From contig CM049307.1 in NCBI GenBank assembly GCA_026874595.1, forward strand, positions 43,902,362 through 43,966,361: 64,000 bases of DNA, written 5' to 3'. The position numbers and the translations under genes are program-made. Under the pieces are notes generated by a model. That model made no database searches, was not told the origin of the DNA, and saw nothing but the letters and a program-made list of their open reading frames with translations. Source of the stretch: Sipunculus nudus (Eukaryota; Annelida; Sipuncula; Golfingiida; Sipunculidae). Below, piece after piece: positions 25,101 to 36,395 of the stretch (its first letter is position 1; every line of letters starts with the position of its first letter).

Positions 25101-26871
25101 TCAGTAGTCACAGGTTTCTTCGTCAGTATCTCCAGGATGCTCCGTCAGTATCTACACGGGGTTCTCCATCAGTAGTCACAGGTTTCTTCGTCAGTATATC
25201 CAGGATGCTCCGTCAGTATCTACACAGGGTTCTCCATCAGTAGTCACAGGTTTCTTCGTCAGTATCTCCAGGATGCTCCGTCAGTATCTACAGAGGGTTC
25301 TCCATCAGTAGTCACAGATTTCTTCGTCAGTATCTCCAGGATGCTCCGTCAGTATTTTCACAGGGTTTTCCATCAGTATTTACAGGTTTCTTCGTCAATG
25401 TCTACAGGATTTTCGGCATTATCTACAGAGGGTTAACCATCAGGATTCATTGGTTTCTTCATCAGTATTTACAAGGGATCTCCATAAAATATTGATAATT
25501 TTCAATATTTGTCCTTTTTATCTTTATAGAACATGATATTGTGTCTATCAAATAAAACACAGTTCCGGTTACACCTTTAAAGACAAGAAAAAATAAATAT
25601 TACTTGAGGGATAGGCTAAAATGGATTTATTCGCTCCTTTTAATTTCTCCGTCCACCGCCAGACGTCGCGGCTTGTGGAGCAAATTGATGTGACCTGTTA
25701 TTCCTTATTTGCAGCATCGAGGAAATATAGAACCATTCGGCCGAAAAGGGACCCATTAGCACTAATAATGGAGAAACTGCAAATACACAGCGGTGCTACA
25801 GAGGCTACGGAACCTGTACTAGAGAGCAGACCAACAGAGGGACTGATACAACCACGCAGTGCTGACCACGTCCACCAGAGGAGTGGTGGACACTCAGATC
25901 CTGTAACATACGGTCAGAGAGGTAAAACTGCTGGACTGCAAGGTGGGACTAGTTGTAGCGGTCGATTTAACAGAACTTTCCTGCAAAAACGTAAATTTGA
26001 CGCGGGGACCAATTATACATTCAAAACTTGTACAACTAACAGGTTTAACAGTAAATTACCGTCCAAAGTCAATTCAAGAAAGCGTCACGCTCATCAAAGG
26101 TATCCTCCAAGTGATAAACGAGGGAGCTTTCTTCCTCATTGTGCAACTTCATTTAAACCACATTCAAGTCCTGCAAACTGCACATTAGTACCTAGCGCGA
26201 CCGACAGATGGCAGCGATCCCAAGAGCCGACTGCTGCAAATGAATCGCCTCTTCCACGTAGATTCGGTTTCTTTGGTTTGCAAAAAGTGGAAGAACCATT
26301 AACCAGCCCTGGGACTTACAGCCGTCATCAGACTCCACCAAAGATCATAAGCTGCTCCAGTCCGGGCTCTGTGTCTTCACTGACCGAAGAACTCCGTGAA
26401 TGTCTCAAAGACTCGCCGTGGCGGAGCCCGTTTTTATCGATTCTAGATCTGAATTCATCGCCAAGGAACAGCTTACCATCAAGCAATGACTGGTTAGTCG
26501 GTGACAGAACTTTATACGACATGTCTCCTGTGTTTAACCCGCGCTTATTTGAAAGTCCTCAAAACGAGGCTGAAAATCCCGTCTGTATGGAGAGTGACTG
26601 CTTTCCTATGAATAGCACATGTCTGGAGGCTGACGATGACTTGTTACCGGTTGCCAGCACACCTCCAAAGAATACGCTAAGTGCTCCTTACGATTCCATC
26701 CCGGTCCTCCCGCACAAATCAAGAGTGATAACAGGACGACTGGAGGAAGATGTTGGCTTTGTTATGTCCATCCCTGATGATGTAACCATGCCATCCCTGG
26801 AAACAGTCGACACATCAGTCCTGAACAGCCCCACGTACGACCGCCATTCGGAGTTGTTTGGTCTGGCTTGA
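22097..26871 (+). CDS. SOX-like HMG-box transcription factor (4-exon model)
   Basis: A sequence-specific DNA-binding protein of the HMG-box superfamily, expected in the nucleus. The exon junctions 22997/24212 and 24406/25715 join in phase 1 through clean GT-AG sites and give 502 residues from the Met at 22841. The box spans residues about 17-90: it opens with KRPMNSYMLFARDNRRRV, has ISTVLG, then a second helix with Trp56 and a third helix ending in LYPTYKYSP. A basic cluster (RRRH, then RHSRKK) forms a likely nuclear localisation signal. The ending YPxYKYxP is SOX-like, but the usual SOX signature RPMNAFMVW reads RPMNSYMLF here, so it is a divergent SOX or SOX-related protein, not assignable to a subgroup by eye. 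The long C-terminal part is Ser/Pro-rich and partly acidic, as in activation domains. An upstream mini-exon starting at 22097 would add 13 residues in frame. Alternatives: an HBP1- or MATA-type box. Confidence 0.85.
22481..22690. mobile_element. 210-bp TIR element in intron 1 of the HMG-box gene
   Basis: The ends are about 27-bp inverted repeats starting CGGTAAAAGTGCAGTATA and differing at only one position. The element is noncoding, so it is a MITE by structure. No target-site duplication is obvious, so the superfamily is undetermined. It sits wholly between the putative first exon and the HMG-box exon. Confidence 0.7.
22835..22997 (+). CDS. HMG-box gene exon 2 (first half of the HMG box)
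   Basis: The acceptor is a pyrimidine-rich AATCTCTTTTAG ending at 22834 and the donor is CTAG|GTGAGA at 22998. The exon encodes the N-terminal arm, helix 1 and the start of helix 2 up to STVL, ending one base into Gly53. The Met at 22841 (context GAGCATGG) is the conservative start. Confidence 0.9.
24212..24406 (+). CDS. HMG-box gene exon 3 (second half of the HMG box and nuclear localisation signal)
   Basis: The acceptor TTTCGTGTAG ends at 24211 and the donor CTGG|GTAAGA follows 24406. The two bases after the acceptor complete Gly53, giving STVLGIMWRHLS across the junction, a normal HMG-box helix 2. The exon ends with a basic tail and one base of the next codon. Confidence 0.9.
24609..24680 (+). 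mobile_element. tRNA-derived SINE head in intron 3
   Basis: A box A-like AGGTTCAGTGGTAGTG (from 24611) and a box B-like GAGGTTTAAATTCC (to 24672) stand at tRNA spacing. The acceptor stem is not conserved, so it is a SINE remnant rather than a tRNA gene. A T-rich, GT-rich stretch follows at about 24,700. Confidence 0.5.
24780..25460. repeat. 68-bp minisatellite in intron 3 of the HMG-box gene
   Basis: About seven nearly identical 68-bp units contain TTCTTCGTCAGTATCTCCAG and ATGCTCCGTCAGTATCTACA. The unit is built from shorter sub-repeats around the word TCAGTATCT. It is homogeneous at about 24,960-25,340 and degenerate on both sides. Confidence 0.9.
25715..26871 (+). CDS. HMG-box gene exon 4 (C-terminal region and stop)
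   Basis: The acceptor TTCCTTATTTGCAG ends at 25714, and the first two bases complete an Ala codon with the preceding exon. The frame is open upstream to a Met at 25621, but that part precedes the splice acceptor and is intron. The encoded 385 residues begin ASRKYRTIRPKRDPLALIM, then are Ser/Pro/Thr-rich with an acidic patch (ESDCFPMN to ADDDLLPV), and end at TGA 26869-26871. No second DNA-binding domain is visible. Confidence 0.85.
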
Positions 26872-27473
26872 ATCGACGCCCTCCATACTGTCTAGGTATA
26901 ATGACCTTTTACCCGTGTCCATAATTATTCATATATTTATTATATTTATTAATTATTGCATGCTGAATTGTTGCATCAACAATTTTGTTATGAATCAATT
27001 ATAATGTTATGTCAGCTGTATTTGTCTGTAACGGTGCTCTTTATCTCAAATATATACCCACATAATGTATTTGAAATGAGTAAAAATTACCATTTATAAT
27101 CGAATTCCCTATTGATATAAAGGTTGGAAATACATGTTATTGAAAAAAAAATAACTAATACATTATGTATTGTCATGTCTAAAATATAGGCCGCCCAGTA
27201 AAACATTGCGTTAATTGTAAGGCGGAAATTGTAGGGATTTTCCGCTTGAGTGTCTCCCTTATTTAACAAACCCTTTGATCCAAGGAGGAATACCCTCAAC
27301 CTTTTTTTGCAAAGGAAATATGAATGATGTTATTAAAGAAGGTGTAGTTGGTCACATGACAGATTTGTATCCTGGTTTGTATGAATCATGTACAGGCATG
27401 CATTGACTTATACGCTTTACACCATTCCCTATAACAGGACTCCCGAATTCGGAACATTAGCACATGAAATAAA
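26872..27473 (+). other. 3' UTR of the HMG-box gene with candidate polyadenylation signal
   Basis: The region after the stop is AT-rich with several ATTTA words. The first good AATAAA is at 27468-27473, and ATTAAA variants lie nearby (27,333 and 27,688). The end of the transcript is not determined by sequence alone. Confidence 0.4.
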
Positions 27474-28697
27474 CATAATGAATTATATGCGATGTAACGC
27501 ACTGCGATATAAAGTGATCAGTATGGTGTAATGTGATGTTTTGAAATGTATATAGTAATGCAATGCGTTGTAATGCAATGTTCACCTCAGGTATATGCGT
27601 TGTAAGTGTTTGAATGCCTTACTGTCATTGCTCTTTTATGTGTATGTTTATATATTATTTATTATCACAGTCATTTCTATAGTATTTATTAAAGACATAC
27701 AGATACGGAAGTATTTTGAGTTTTCATGTAAGGCCACATTTCTCATTTCATTTTAATCCTGGACTATGAAATTAATTTGACTCATTTTATAGACTGGTGA
27801 ATATATGTTTGTATATATGTGAGTGGGCGCAGAGCAGGGTCCCTTTAGGTTTTGGCATTCTCGCGGCAGTTTGATTATTCATACAAGCCACCTATTACTC
27901 CGGCTAGGGGACACTGACCAAGTTTATCATACAGTCCCTGGGAAACTTGATCTTACTGACATATTCAAACAAACATACAAGTGCTAAAACGCCCGCCTTT
28001 CCCCAGAGGTATTTTCTACTGAAACCTCGTCTAGTCAGGGATTTGTTGGACAATCAGGACAACTACGGCTTTTTGAAACACCTGGCTTTTAAGATCACCC
28101 TTGAGTGAACCGAAAACATTCACATTGGTAATAACTGGCATGTCTAATAAGCCCACCTGTGAATTAAGACCTTTTTTTTGCCAGGCTCGCCGATGGTCTT
28201 ATTACTCGGGTTTCCCTGTAGGCCTTTATATATATACATGTATTTGTCTCAACTGTCAATTTGAAATTAAAAATTTGTCACTATCCAAAAAAAAACTTCT
28301 GCTTGTATTACACATACTCTTTCAGAAGGAATTTTACTGTTTATTTTATCAAGTCATTATCACAAAAAAAGCTCATGTTAATGTACCTGTAATATGCCTT
28401 GAATCAATTCTGGTCCAACATATTTTAATGGATTATACCTACTACTTTAATACATGCATCCCTACGCCGTTGGTGTATTTAGAAGCGGAGGGGTGGCATG
28501 CAACTTTGGGATCTGATCGTCAGCTAATAAAACGGAAGGCATCTCGTGAGGTGTACTCATCTATGCTCCGCTCTCCTACTCAGCTCAACCTGGTTCAGGC
28601 GATTACATTTTTATACAGACAAATAAATCCCAGTTGTTTCTTCCAAAGTATCCAGTTTTATTAACTGGAAGGAAAATAATATCTTACCATCCTATCA
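27474..28697. other. Intergenic DNA, no supported gene
   Basis: A 187-codon frame (28101-28664 +) has no domain, biased composition or splice context and reads through homopolymer runs. It is not called. Confidence 0.5.
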
Positions 28698-28877
28698 TGG
28701 GGCGGATCCAGGATTAGGAAAAGGAGGGGTCAAACCCGGGAGGTCAAATGACAAAACCTAAAAGGTCCCTAGGTCTGGAAGGGGGGGGGGAAGGGGAGAA
28801 TGGTCGCAAAAAATGGTCTGAACCTTTTAAACAGGTTTAGGCAGGCTGAAAAAAATGGGGGGGGGGGGGGGGGGGGG
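28698..28877. repeat. GGGGCGGATCCAGGATT repeat fragment with poly-G runs
   Basis: The start GGGGCGGATCCAGGATTAGG recurs in altered form at 62,038. Two poly-G runs follow (10 G at 28,781 and about 21 G ending at 28,877). Both copies are linked to long G tracts, so the tract is probably part of the element. Confidence 0.55.
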
Positions 28878-29087
28878 CTAGTGTATATCAAATATACCTT
28901 TTCCATACGCGTGTGAAATGTACAACGTGCGATGCGCCGCTGAAAAATCGCACCAGTGTAAATCATGTGTGGCTTTTCAATGCACGCGGGTTAGTCTTAC
29001 TGTGGAGGTCAAGGACGTGAATGCAGTCTGCTTGTAGCCTTATGTCTATTATTATGGCGACAAATCAAATTCAGATGCTGCATTTCT

Positions 29088-29131
<44 letters not shown>

Positions 29132-32100
29132 GGTGTGTGTATGTATAGGCCTGTGTGTGTGTGTGTGTTAAACATCTAAATACCGGCTGTGGTAGTCACG
29201 AATCTTCTCGTATATGACCCCCTACTCGTCAATACCACACTACGTAATACGTCCCTGCAAATGGAACGAAAATTATAAATGCATCCATGAACTTTACAAA
29301 ACATACCTGCACCACATGTTGCCGTGAACACTGGTAGACGGGGAATATGAAACATATCAGATGGAGGGGGGGGGGGGGGGATTGAACTCCGCGCTCATGG
29401 AAAGCTCAATTCAGCGAGTCGTTTTTTTTTTCAGCGGGCGGAAACGCACGCACAGAAAAGGCGCCTTAGTGAGATCAGGGCCTTACATCCCGGAGTGATA
29501 TGAATTGAAGCCGCTGGATGCAGGAGACCCACAATATATTAATAGGTTGATTCCGATGTCCGACGTATAGTCCCTTGAACCTTTAATAATGTTAGGCCAT
29601 GCAGAACACACAAATCCAACCACACACAGGCTGTTCGTTTTGTTTATATCGACGTGTTTATAACACCGGGGAAGGAGTGCAAAAAATAATCCAAACACAT
29701 TCAACAAGGACATCTGGCGGCAAGTCAGAAGAACTGGAGTTTTGCATAGCAACATGTGGTTTTTCCAACTTCCGTATAAATGCAACCAACCACCATAGGT
29801 TTTTCCGTTTGTCGACGCTTCTGAGTTTACTAACATGTGCAGCGGGTAGATAAACATGCTTACCTCATACACCAACCACAGGGGCTTTATAAGAACTTAT
29901 CCTAACACGAATTACATAGAGTTCCTTAATATGTACACAGAATAAACAAAAAAATCACGTACATTATTTAGAAAAGGTTGGTGAATAGCTGGCTTTAACA
30001 AATATGCTGGTAATGTCACATTAATATGCCGTGGAAGCTGTAATTACCAAGCTTTCAAGGGATGGTGATACTGTTAACGTAACACGACGGTGACACTCTT
30101 CATGTCAAGGTCAGCATCCCCACACGGTCACTAAACGTTATGTATACATATCATTCGTTCTGACAAATGGGTTCTGCAAATTGCTTCTACCAGTTCTGAT
30201 TAAACACCGTGGTGATGAGGTCCGTCTTATGCGAAATGACAGGTATCCATTGTACTATCAGTAATCATGCTCCAAATACCCGTCTCACGAAAACTTAGGG
30301 ATATATACGGCACGGAGCATGTGACCTCCTGTTTACCCCTGGCTATAGTTTCCCGAGCAGTCTGGCAGACGAATTAACTGATGACCATTATGAAAGTCCT
30401 CGCCAAACTCTAAAATAGCGGCAGGTAATGACATCCGGCCCTCTTTGGCTGGATTTAGCATCCAGTTTCGGGGTTTTCATGTAATTGGAATCCGGCTATA
30501 TTACATATAAACTTAATCATGTCCCCGTGTTGAGACTCGGATCCAATAAGGCTTAAGCCCAGGATTTGCCCTCGCTACCATAGTGACAATTATAATGTCA
30601 TAACATTTCCTGTAATCCCTTCTACCAGGGCCAATACGGGTTCCGTGTTCGGCTGACTGAAAAATTCCCAAAGGGAAGAATCCGATGCAGTCTGGAGATG
30701 ATATTACCGGGACCTTCCAGGGTTCAGGGATTCTGGGGATTGACCGGATCAATGGAACTTAAAGATTCCTAGAATTAGTATTGTGTGCCTTTATATGGTT
30801 TTGGCTGTTGGTCTCCAGTAAATTCCTTGATATTAATAGTCTCGACATTTTTATGTCTATATGCAGTTAATCTCCGAGGAAAAGCTCCTGCAAAGCACTT
30901 TAATTGATATTTAAACCAGAAGTCACCCGTGTTACTGGTTTATAATGCAGATTGGTTTACTGATATCAATAAATATAAGCCTTAACTGAACAGCCTCCTG
31001 CCCTGAAACGGGACCATTCTATCCCAACCCATCATTTATAATATATCATTGAAAATAATTAAGGAAAAAGTAAGACTATTCTTGCTGTTGTCGAGAAAGG
31101 AACAGGACACCATTGTCAGGGATATGATTGACATGTTTGTGGACTGAAATAGAAAAATAGATGGCCTCTGGAATATTCAAATAAAATTCTGCGTTTTGGG
31201 AGGTTTTTTCTCTTTTGTCATCAGATGAAACATATTATACTTACTGCATGGCCAAGCTTCCGGCCAATGATCATGTGTTGAAGGTTGGTATGTGAGACAA
31301 GGGCGGAGAATTGCATGATTTATCACAGGATCGTGTTTATGAGAATGAAACGTCCGATGCAACTGTGGGTATGCGAGCTTCATTATTATAGGCAGGTAAA
31401 GGGATGTATTGATGTTTTGATCCCGACCTCGAAGTGTATCTTCATTTTTCTGTTTAATATATATGGTGCACCATATTCTTGGGACATTTCTTAGCAAACG
31501 TGACTCAAGGCTCCAGTTGTGGCTCAAGACCCAAATTGTTGGTCAAGACTTTGCATCCAACCTAAGACATAATGAGACTGGCCTCTGGGTTGCTTGAAAC
31601 GGAAGTTGTCGCGCTTCACTTGGCAAAGCAACAAGTAATATTAGTAACATTCGGTTCCGCTGGAGTGACCCCCCTCCTTTACAATGTGTTCATAGTGAGA
31701 TGCTTTTAACATACTATTATGGAATTTTACATATGTACTTAGCCTCAAGTGTATATTTGCCGATCCAGAATGATGCATGCAAAAGAAAGAGACCACTGGT
31801 CTACATAAACTTGCCCGACGTCTCGTGTCCCATACTGAATCATAAAATCTGGAAACATGGCAACCAATGAACGAGGATTGAGAGAGTACAAAAATGTTTT
31901 GTAACAAAACTCTTAATACTCACCATTATAAAAGATTTAGACACTCAAATAATTTTATCATATATACTCCTCAAGTAACTGAAGATGCATTTTGAGCTGC
32001 TTTTATCTGGGTCTTTTTTTAGACCAGTGAGAAATCTTCATTTAAATAATGATGACGTATCTCTCCATGTTTTATTTCCGTTCTAAAACATCGATGTTAG

Positions 32101-32997
32101 TGTACTGTCTACAACCATATTGCCTCAGATTAAGCTGGGGAAACATGATCAATCAACTGAGAAAAGGCTCCAGACATCAATTGATTGTATCTTTGGCAAT
32201 GCATCACATTCGGCCTATCCTGATGAAATCTCGAGCGACAAGCCTGCATGACCGAATTAAGTGGTAGAAGTGGCGGGGGGGGGGGGGGGGGGGAGGGGGT
32301 CTGCGCGTCCTTGTGTACATTTATGTGAAGGTATGTGAGAGACAGACAGATATACATACAGACAGATACTGATTTGTGTCTGGCGTTTTGTTTGGCTCCA
32401 GTAGCACTTTAGTGTCTGGTAGAAGAATCAATCAACCATACCCCGAGGAGCATATTTCCAGGTGCATCATGTATACACGCACTCTGGATCAATTTTCTCA
32501 GTTTTTCCCGGACGATATTCCTTATATAATATATAGAAATTATTCAGGTATCACTTTTCAGATCTCTTGTTCTTTAAAAGTAATTTCTGTGAAAAAAATA
32601 TCAAAAATAATTATTTCATAATACAATATATATTCATGATAACTATTATAAAAAAAATTTAGATCAATGCACATGCAGTGTACAAATCATTACATGCAGA
32701 TCAACGTATTCTTTGCAATACATGTAGTTGCTATAATATTCTATGCAATTAGTGTAAAAGAGCGAGCAAATAAATGTCCGTGGTTTAATTTAAATATATG
32801 CTTTCATATATTCCATGGCACTTTCTAATGTTCCAAAATAAGTCGTATAAAAAATTTTAAAATCAGAATAACCCAAACAGAACAAAATATCTACAAATAG
32901 GTACACGTAAATTGATAAATATCTAAAATGTTAACAGCTTTAAAATTACGAAAAGTTTTAAATTACGGGACATTTTAGAAAAACATGGTCCACATTT
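28878..32997. other. Intergenic DNA with (GT)n and poly-G tracts
   Basis: A (GT)n tract occupies about 29,093-29,126 and 29,152-29,168. G runs lie at 29,366-29,380 and 32,275-32,299. The stretch 30,000-30,560 is repeat-free and of mixed composition, so it could be conserved noncoding DNA. A 130-codon frame at 29483-29875 (-) is not supported as a gene. Confidence 0.45.
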
Positions 32998-33912
32998 ATC
33001 AGCCATTACCCATCGGATTTAGAAGGTAATTGGATCTTGGAATTTCAATGGAGGACATTTATTTGAGAAAGAAAAAAAATGGAATCACCACCAAGAAACT
33101 GATATACTTTATAATGCATTTTTTGTTGATCTATATGCAATTTAAATGTATTGCTTCTGGTTTATTATAACACCTACGCACTAAATTAATCTAATTTGTT
33201 CCCGTCTATGTAGCATTCCTCACCACAGAGCTGAGTGGATTTAGTGAGGCGCCACAAAACTTTCTGAAACCATAGATCGCGTACAGTAGATTATTTTCAC
33301 TGTCACATTAAGTTGAAAGTCTCTCTCTCAGGAATATTCTTTTTTTAGGCTGCTCAAGGTAAGCGGATATAAAGCTAAAATATGGTTAAATTAGATTTCT
33401 TTTTTCATTTTTTAAGTCATATTTCTTTCCGAAAGGAATTTCTGGTTATATAATAACCAAATAATTATCAGTCTTTACCCATAGGATTTGGAAGGTAATT
33501 GGATCTTGGAATTTCTATGGAAGACATTTATTTAAGAAAGAACATATTCAAAGAAATTTTTATACTATATAATGCACGTTTTTGTTGATCTATATGCAAT
33601 TAAATTATTGCCCTGGTTTATTATTAACCTACACACTATAAAATAATCTAATTTGTTCCCGTTTATGCAGCACTACCCATCACAGAGCTGAGTGAATATA
33701 TATATATATATATATATAGTGAGGCGCCGCAAAACTTTCTGAAAGTTAACCATAGATCGCCTACAGTAGCTTCCGTGTAACATTAAATTTAAAGTCTCTC
33801 TATCGGTGTAGTCAAAGTTAGCGGATATACAGCTAAAATATGTTTAAATTAGACGATTTTTCATTTTTAGTCAAATTTCTTTTCCAAAGGAATTTCTGGT
33901 TATAATATAACC
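32998..33912. repeat. Old tandem duplication (about 465-bp unit)
   Basis: Units at about 32,998-33,463 and 33,467-33,912 align throughout, sharing GGTAATTGGATCTTGGAATT, CTAATTTGTTCCCGT and GAGGCGCC and both ending AATTTCTGGTTAT, with scattered changes and indels. The second unit carries a (TA)n insertion. Part of the second unit recurs inverted at 42,993-43,112. Confidence 0.85.
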
Positions 33913-34749
33913 TATATAATAATAGCCTGCGGGGCGGCTCAGAAATAATACCATGTTGTTATATAATTCCTTCCTCATTGAGGAATATCATTTTATAAGA
34001 TATTCCAATCGGTCTTCACATAGATAGGCCTATACAATATCTGTGGATATTGTTATTATTATCAAGAAGTTATTAAATTAAGACTTGATAAGTTCCTGAT
34101 ATCCCACCCTGACTAGACATAGTCCGAATCATGACTATAGATATTAAAGAAATAATAATCTGAATGATATTCTGTCGAGAAAACTAGTTCCCAATACAGG
34201 GAACAGATAATGAAATAAGAAACTAAGTAACATTTCTATAGTTGAGTGTACTCGGGTCTATACTAAGACCGTGATGCTCCCTAAGTTGCGACCGAATTCC
34301 TAAAATAGGATAATGATATTTCGTGCTGCTTTTCGTGCCATGCTTTAAAAAATGTCTTATTTTTAAACACGCATAAAGAACAGGTCCAAGGGTTACTCAG
34401 TTTGAGGTACCGTATGTGATATGAGGGTAACTTCACTGTACGCGGGTCAGTTCTTAACCCTTCGCCTCAGTATGCTTGGCAAGGAGAATTCTACATTAGA
34501 TCACCCAATCGTTCGGTTAAGACTTCTGGAGTTTTCACAGGGCATGTATAAAGCTAATGTTAACATAACATTCCATACCATTGTATATTCACTTAATTAC
34601 AAAGCCGGGAATGTCCGAGTTAAATCACGAATATTTCTTCTCGCATGAAAATACATTCATGGTAAAGGTATCTCGCTTGATTGATATATACCTTTATACC
34701 AGATATAGAGTTTTCAGTGTGCGAGAACGCTAGGCATCATGGGAACCTC
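33913..34749. other. AT-rich intergenic DNA, no feature seen
   Basis: A 75-codon frame at 34421-34648 has no recognisable similarity. Confidence 0.5.
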
Positions 34750-34829
34750 ATACAGTAAAACCTCGCTTAACGACCATCTCAGTTCAGCGACCACCTCACT
34801 GTATAAAGTGTGAGCATCAGACCGTTTTA

Positions 34830-34894
<65 letters not shown>
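34750..34894. repeat. CCTCGCTTAACGACCA repeat fragment and (TA)n tract
   Basis: AGTAAAACCTCGCTTAACGA followed by CCACCTCACTG resembles a dispersed repeat seen in many marine invertebrates. A related ACGACCACC segment is at 55,950. A pure (TA)n tract (34,833-34,894) follows. Confidence 0.5.
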
Positions 34895-34897
<3 letters not shown>

Positions 34898-36317
34898 CTT
34901 AATGTTATAATCGATTTATAATTTTGATTAAAAGGGCGCTGCAAGCGGCATGGGGCTGCTATAAATAGGCTGTATAATTTAATCAAAGTTTTCATTTTTA
35001 ACACTTCTAGGCTAAAACCCAACTTTTTTATTATAACGTTAGGGCATATTTTCTGTTTTGATTCGGGAATTGCTTTTAGTATCTAAAATGTTTCTTTGCC
35101 CAAAGGGAACAAGTTACAAGTGACAAATTTCATTTAACTTAAAGAACTTAAAGAAGAGAATTAATTTCCTGATGGAAACATTGTCACTGGAACTCACATC
35201 AACTTCTCATCTGGGTACGTGGCATAGTACGCCGGTTCCCACTGTCCTTGAGGGGTTCTTCATCCTTCCACCATATTTTCATGTCTCAGGTACTGCCACC
35301 AATTAACAGAGGTGTATATGAAGCTGCAATAAGAAGTAGATGCAAGGAATTCCAACGAAGGAGACAGTCAATAAGTCTCCCTTCTTTGGAGGTGATAAGC
35401 TCCGTTTATACTGGACTAATGGGTGTTAAATGTCATCTGCTTTCTCTGCGCATCAGCGTACCTATCGCACTAATGCCATAATAGTTGTAATTACGTTCTT
35501 CAATTCTTTTCAAACTGTATTTCCACAATTAATGTATACACGTGTATTCAGAAAAGGCTGGTGCTGCAGATCTTGGCCCATTCATCATAATTTTAATTAA
35601 TTCCAAGAAATGGCTGCAACGAGTGACTCACACTGTGGCGTCCATTTTTTTGCCGTGACTTGCGATATTCCGTGCATTATCTATCTAAAGTAAGATACAG
35701 CGTGAACTGATGATTAACGATCTCGTTAGCCCACAATAAGATTACAGGATTGGCAAAAAAAACATTATAACTAAAGTCAATCCAAAAGTTGATTTAAATC
35801 CATAAAGTATTCATAATTTTAAACCCGGCATAGGGTTCTTTCAGATGATATACATGTTTTAAACTTTTCATTTATTTTTTTTCAATTATAACAGTATTTA
35901 TGATAATTGTAATTATAAAAACAAAAATATTACATTCATGTCACGGGAGGCTGCCATGAATGAGATCATTGACAATATAAAAAAGTCATTTCAAGAAGAA
36001 GTTATCATTATGAATAATAAATATAGGAAGGTCATTTCAAAATGTTATAGTTATGGATATTAAATCAGAAACGACTTCCATACAATACAGGTTAAATATA
36101 AACATTGCAAATGGTCTTTTGTAACCGTATAGGTAAACCTGTTTGCCCATCTAATATCAGTGATCCCTGTCAGAGCCATCGACAATTGTATCTTCCCACC
36201 TGCATTGATAAACAAATCCTGTCAACCTTAAGAATTGTTACAGAGGATGGGGAGTATCTGCATCCAGATCACTATCAATCATTTTTGTTCCCTCTTGGTA
36301 AAAAATTTAAACTGGCC
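34895..36317. other. Intergenic DNA, no supported gene
   Basis: Short frames at 35248-35481 and 36105-36389 match no family. No repeat boundary was recognised. Confidence 0.5.
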
Positions 36318-36395
36318 CAGTCGATGCAGTGGTTAAGACCTCCCGCTGGCAGAGACATCAAACCTGTCCCCGCGGTATCGCAACGCTAAGAGTAG
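36318..36395 (+). mobile_element. Possible tRNA-derived SINE remnant
   Basis: GATGCAGTGGTTAAGACC resembles the box A of SINEs. ACATCAAACCTGTCC, 35 bases on, is a degenerate box B. The acceptor stem is not paired. Confidence 0.35.

Noticed and set aside
24780-25460. CRISPR-like array of regularly spaced repeats
   Set aside because: The units are contiguous with no unique spacers and lie in a eukaryotic intron; it is a minisatellite. The same holds for 14.3-15.6 kb.
25621-25714. Met at 25621 as the start of a separate 416-residue protein
   Set aside because: The strong acceptor ending at 25714 joins in phase with the HMG exon, so the upstream open part is most simply intron.
28101-28664. 187-codon ORF
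   Set aside because: Low-complexity, reads through homopolymers, and shows no domain or conserved motif.
29483-29875. 130-codon - strand ORF
   Set aside because: No family resemblance and no splice or promoter context.
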